DNA of 5,966 nucleotides from an uncultured Clostridia bacterium. Lineage in GTDB: Bacteria > Bacillota > Clostridia > Oscillospirales > Ruminococcaceae. The translations under genes and the position numbers were made by a program. Shown piece after piece: positions 5,165 through 5,966 of this stretch (position 1 is its first letter; each line of letters starts with the position of its first letter). The notes beneath the pieces were generated by a model. That model did no database searches, was not told the DNA's origin, and worked only from the letters and a program-made list of their open reading frames with translations. The stretch covers positions 1 to 5,966 of the forward strand of contig CAMBHV010000099.1 in NCBI GenBank assembly GCA_945867255.1, in the 5' to 3' direction.

Positions 5165-5966
5165 CATGCAGTTGGAAAAGCTGTTTTCGCAGCCCGGCTG
5201 CACGGTGTTCTACTACTATTCCACACAGGAGTTTTTGGTGCGTGATGCCGCACACAAGACTGTGCAGCATCTGTTACAGGCGGGCGATGCAGAGTTGACG
5301 CGGATTGACGGCCCTGCGCCGGATATCGGAGAAGCTGTGGCTGCAGCAGGCACAATTTCATTATTTGGTACAAAGCGTGTGGTGGAGCTTGTGCGTGTGG
5401 AGCCTTCAGCCATGAGCGAAAAAGATGTGGACGCTTTGTGTGATTTGATGAACAGCCTGGAAAATGCCGTGATGGTACTTACCACCGTATTCAAAGACGA
5501 CAAAGCAAAAACTACAAAAAAGGCAAAGCAGCTGATCAGTGCGGCATCCAAGGTTGGCGCGGCATTGGAATTTGAAAAGCCTGGCCCGAGTGCATTGCGG
5601 GAATTTTTGTCTGCCAAGGCACAGGAACTGGGTGCACATCTTGCGCCCGGCACGGCAGACGCCATGATACAGCGCTGTGGAACAGACCTGTTCGTGCTGG
5701 AAAATGAGCTTTCCAAACTTTCCGCCGCATGCGGGTATGGCGAAGTGACGCCTGCCGCCGTGCAGCAGATGGGCACCTTGAATGTGGAAGCAGACGTGTT
5801 TGAAATGGTGCGTTTTACCACGGCAAATCAGTTGCCTCGTGCGTTGCACAAGCTTTCACAGCTGCTTGCTTTGCAAAACGAGCCCATCGCTATTACGGCT
5901 GCGTTGTCGGGAACATTCATCGACATGTACCGCATGAAACTTGCGGTAGCACAACGTCGTCCGGCC
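5151..5966 (+). CDS. holA: DNA polymerase III delta subunit, 3'-truncated by the window edge
   Basis: HolA (delta) is the clamp-loader subunit that opens the beta sliding clamp so it can be placed on DNA during replication. The frame runs from ATG at 5151 to the last base without a stop, giving 272 residues of a family usually about 330-345 long, so roughly 60-75 C-terminal residues are outside the window. Family landmarks are the early aromatic strand TVFYYYSTQEFLVRDA (18-33), SLFGTKRVVEL (70-80), the beta-strand VMVLTTVFKDD (107-117), the lid-region helix GTDLFVLENELSKL (177-190) and the following VEADVFEMV (212-220), the delta-type linker to the collar domain. The start is set by AAAGGAG 6 bases upstream. 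It overlaps the comEC end by 14 bp, which suggests co-expression; comEC with holA/yqeN adjacency is familiar from Gram-positive genomes. The protein was identified from family-style motifs rather than a single invariant signature, but the match is strong. Confidence 0.94.
   Translation, partial: MSFRDMQLEKLFSQPGCTVFYYYSTQEFLVRDAAHKTVQHLLQAGDAELTRIDGPAPDIGEAVAAAGTISLFGTKRVVELVRVEPSAMSEKDVDALCDLMNSLENAVMVLTTVFKDDKAKTTKKAKQLISAASKVGAALEFEKPGPSALREFLSAKAQELGAHLAPGTADAMIQRCGTDLFVLENELSKLSAACGYGEVTPAAVQQMGTLNVEADVFEMVRFTTANQLPRALHKLSQLLALQNEPIAITAALSGTFIDMYRMKLAVAQRRPA

Noticed and set aside
5216..5821. Antisense open frame of 201 codons opposite holA
   Set aside because: The + strand frame from 5151 is the real gene, with a ribosome binding site and HolA motifs; the antisense frame is Ser/Ala-rich noise.

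Overview
The window is a compact, single-strand stretch of five genes, all on the + strand: the 3' part of alaS (alanyl-tRNA synthetase), a HINT-type HIT protein, an adenine-type phosphoribosyltransferase, comEC (DNA-uptake channel), and the 5' part of holA (DNA polymerase III delta subunit). Both ends run off the window inside genes. No RNA gene, mobile element, CRISPR array or phage gene was seen, and no stretch of 300 bases or more lacks a gene.

The gene content, the GGAGG-type ribosome binding sites, the comEC-holA pairing (comparable to comEC and yqeN/holA in Bacillus subtilis) and the moderately high GC content suggest a Gram-positive, clostridial bacterium. A GC-richer Oscillospiraceae/Ruminococcaceae-type gut anaerobe (Faecalibacterium, Gemmiger or Subdoligranulum relatives) seems most likely. 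This placement is inference from protein style and has not been tested by search.

Layout: 1-2078 is alaS, missing roughly its first 200 codons. A 73-bp gap follows, with a short hairpin and a strong ribosome binding site. The HINT gene lies at 2152-2490. A 44-bp gap leads to the phosphoribosyltransferase at 2535-3077. comEC starts on the stop codon of that gene (TGATG) and runs to 5164. holA starts 14 bp inside the end of comEC, at 5151, and is open to the window edge. The tight spacing suggests at least phosphoribosyltransferase-comEC-holA, and perhaps all five genes, are co-transcribed.

A functional thread can be drawn through the first three genes. AlaRS makes alanyl-AMP, HINT enzymes hydrolyse aminoacyl-AMP and AMP-lysine-type compounds, and an adenine phosphoribosyltransferase makes AMP. 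comEC and holA concern DNA uptake and replication.

The most notable observation is that ComEC keeps its channel domain motifs, while its C-terminal metallo-beta-lactamase-like region has lost every recognisable metal-binding motif. The same region carries an 11-bp perfect hairpin followed by a T tract just upstream of holA. I found no clear sign of a wholly new system; the window looks like core genome with a few odd details.
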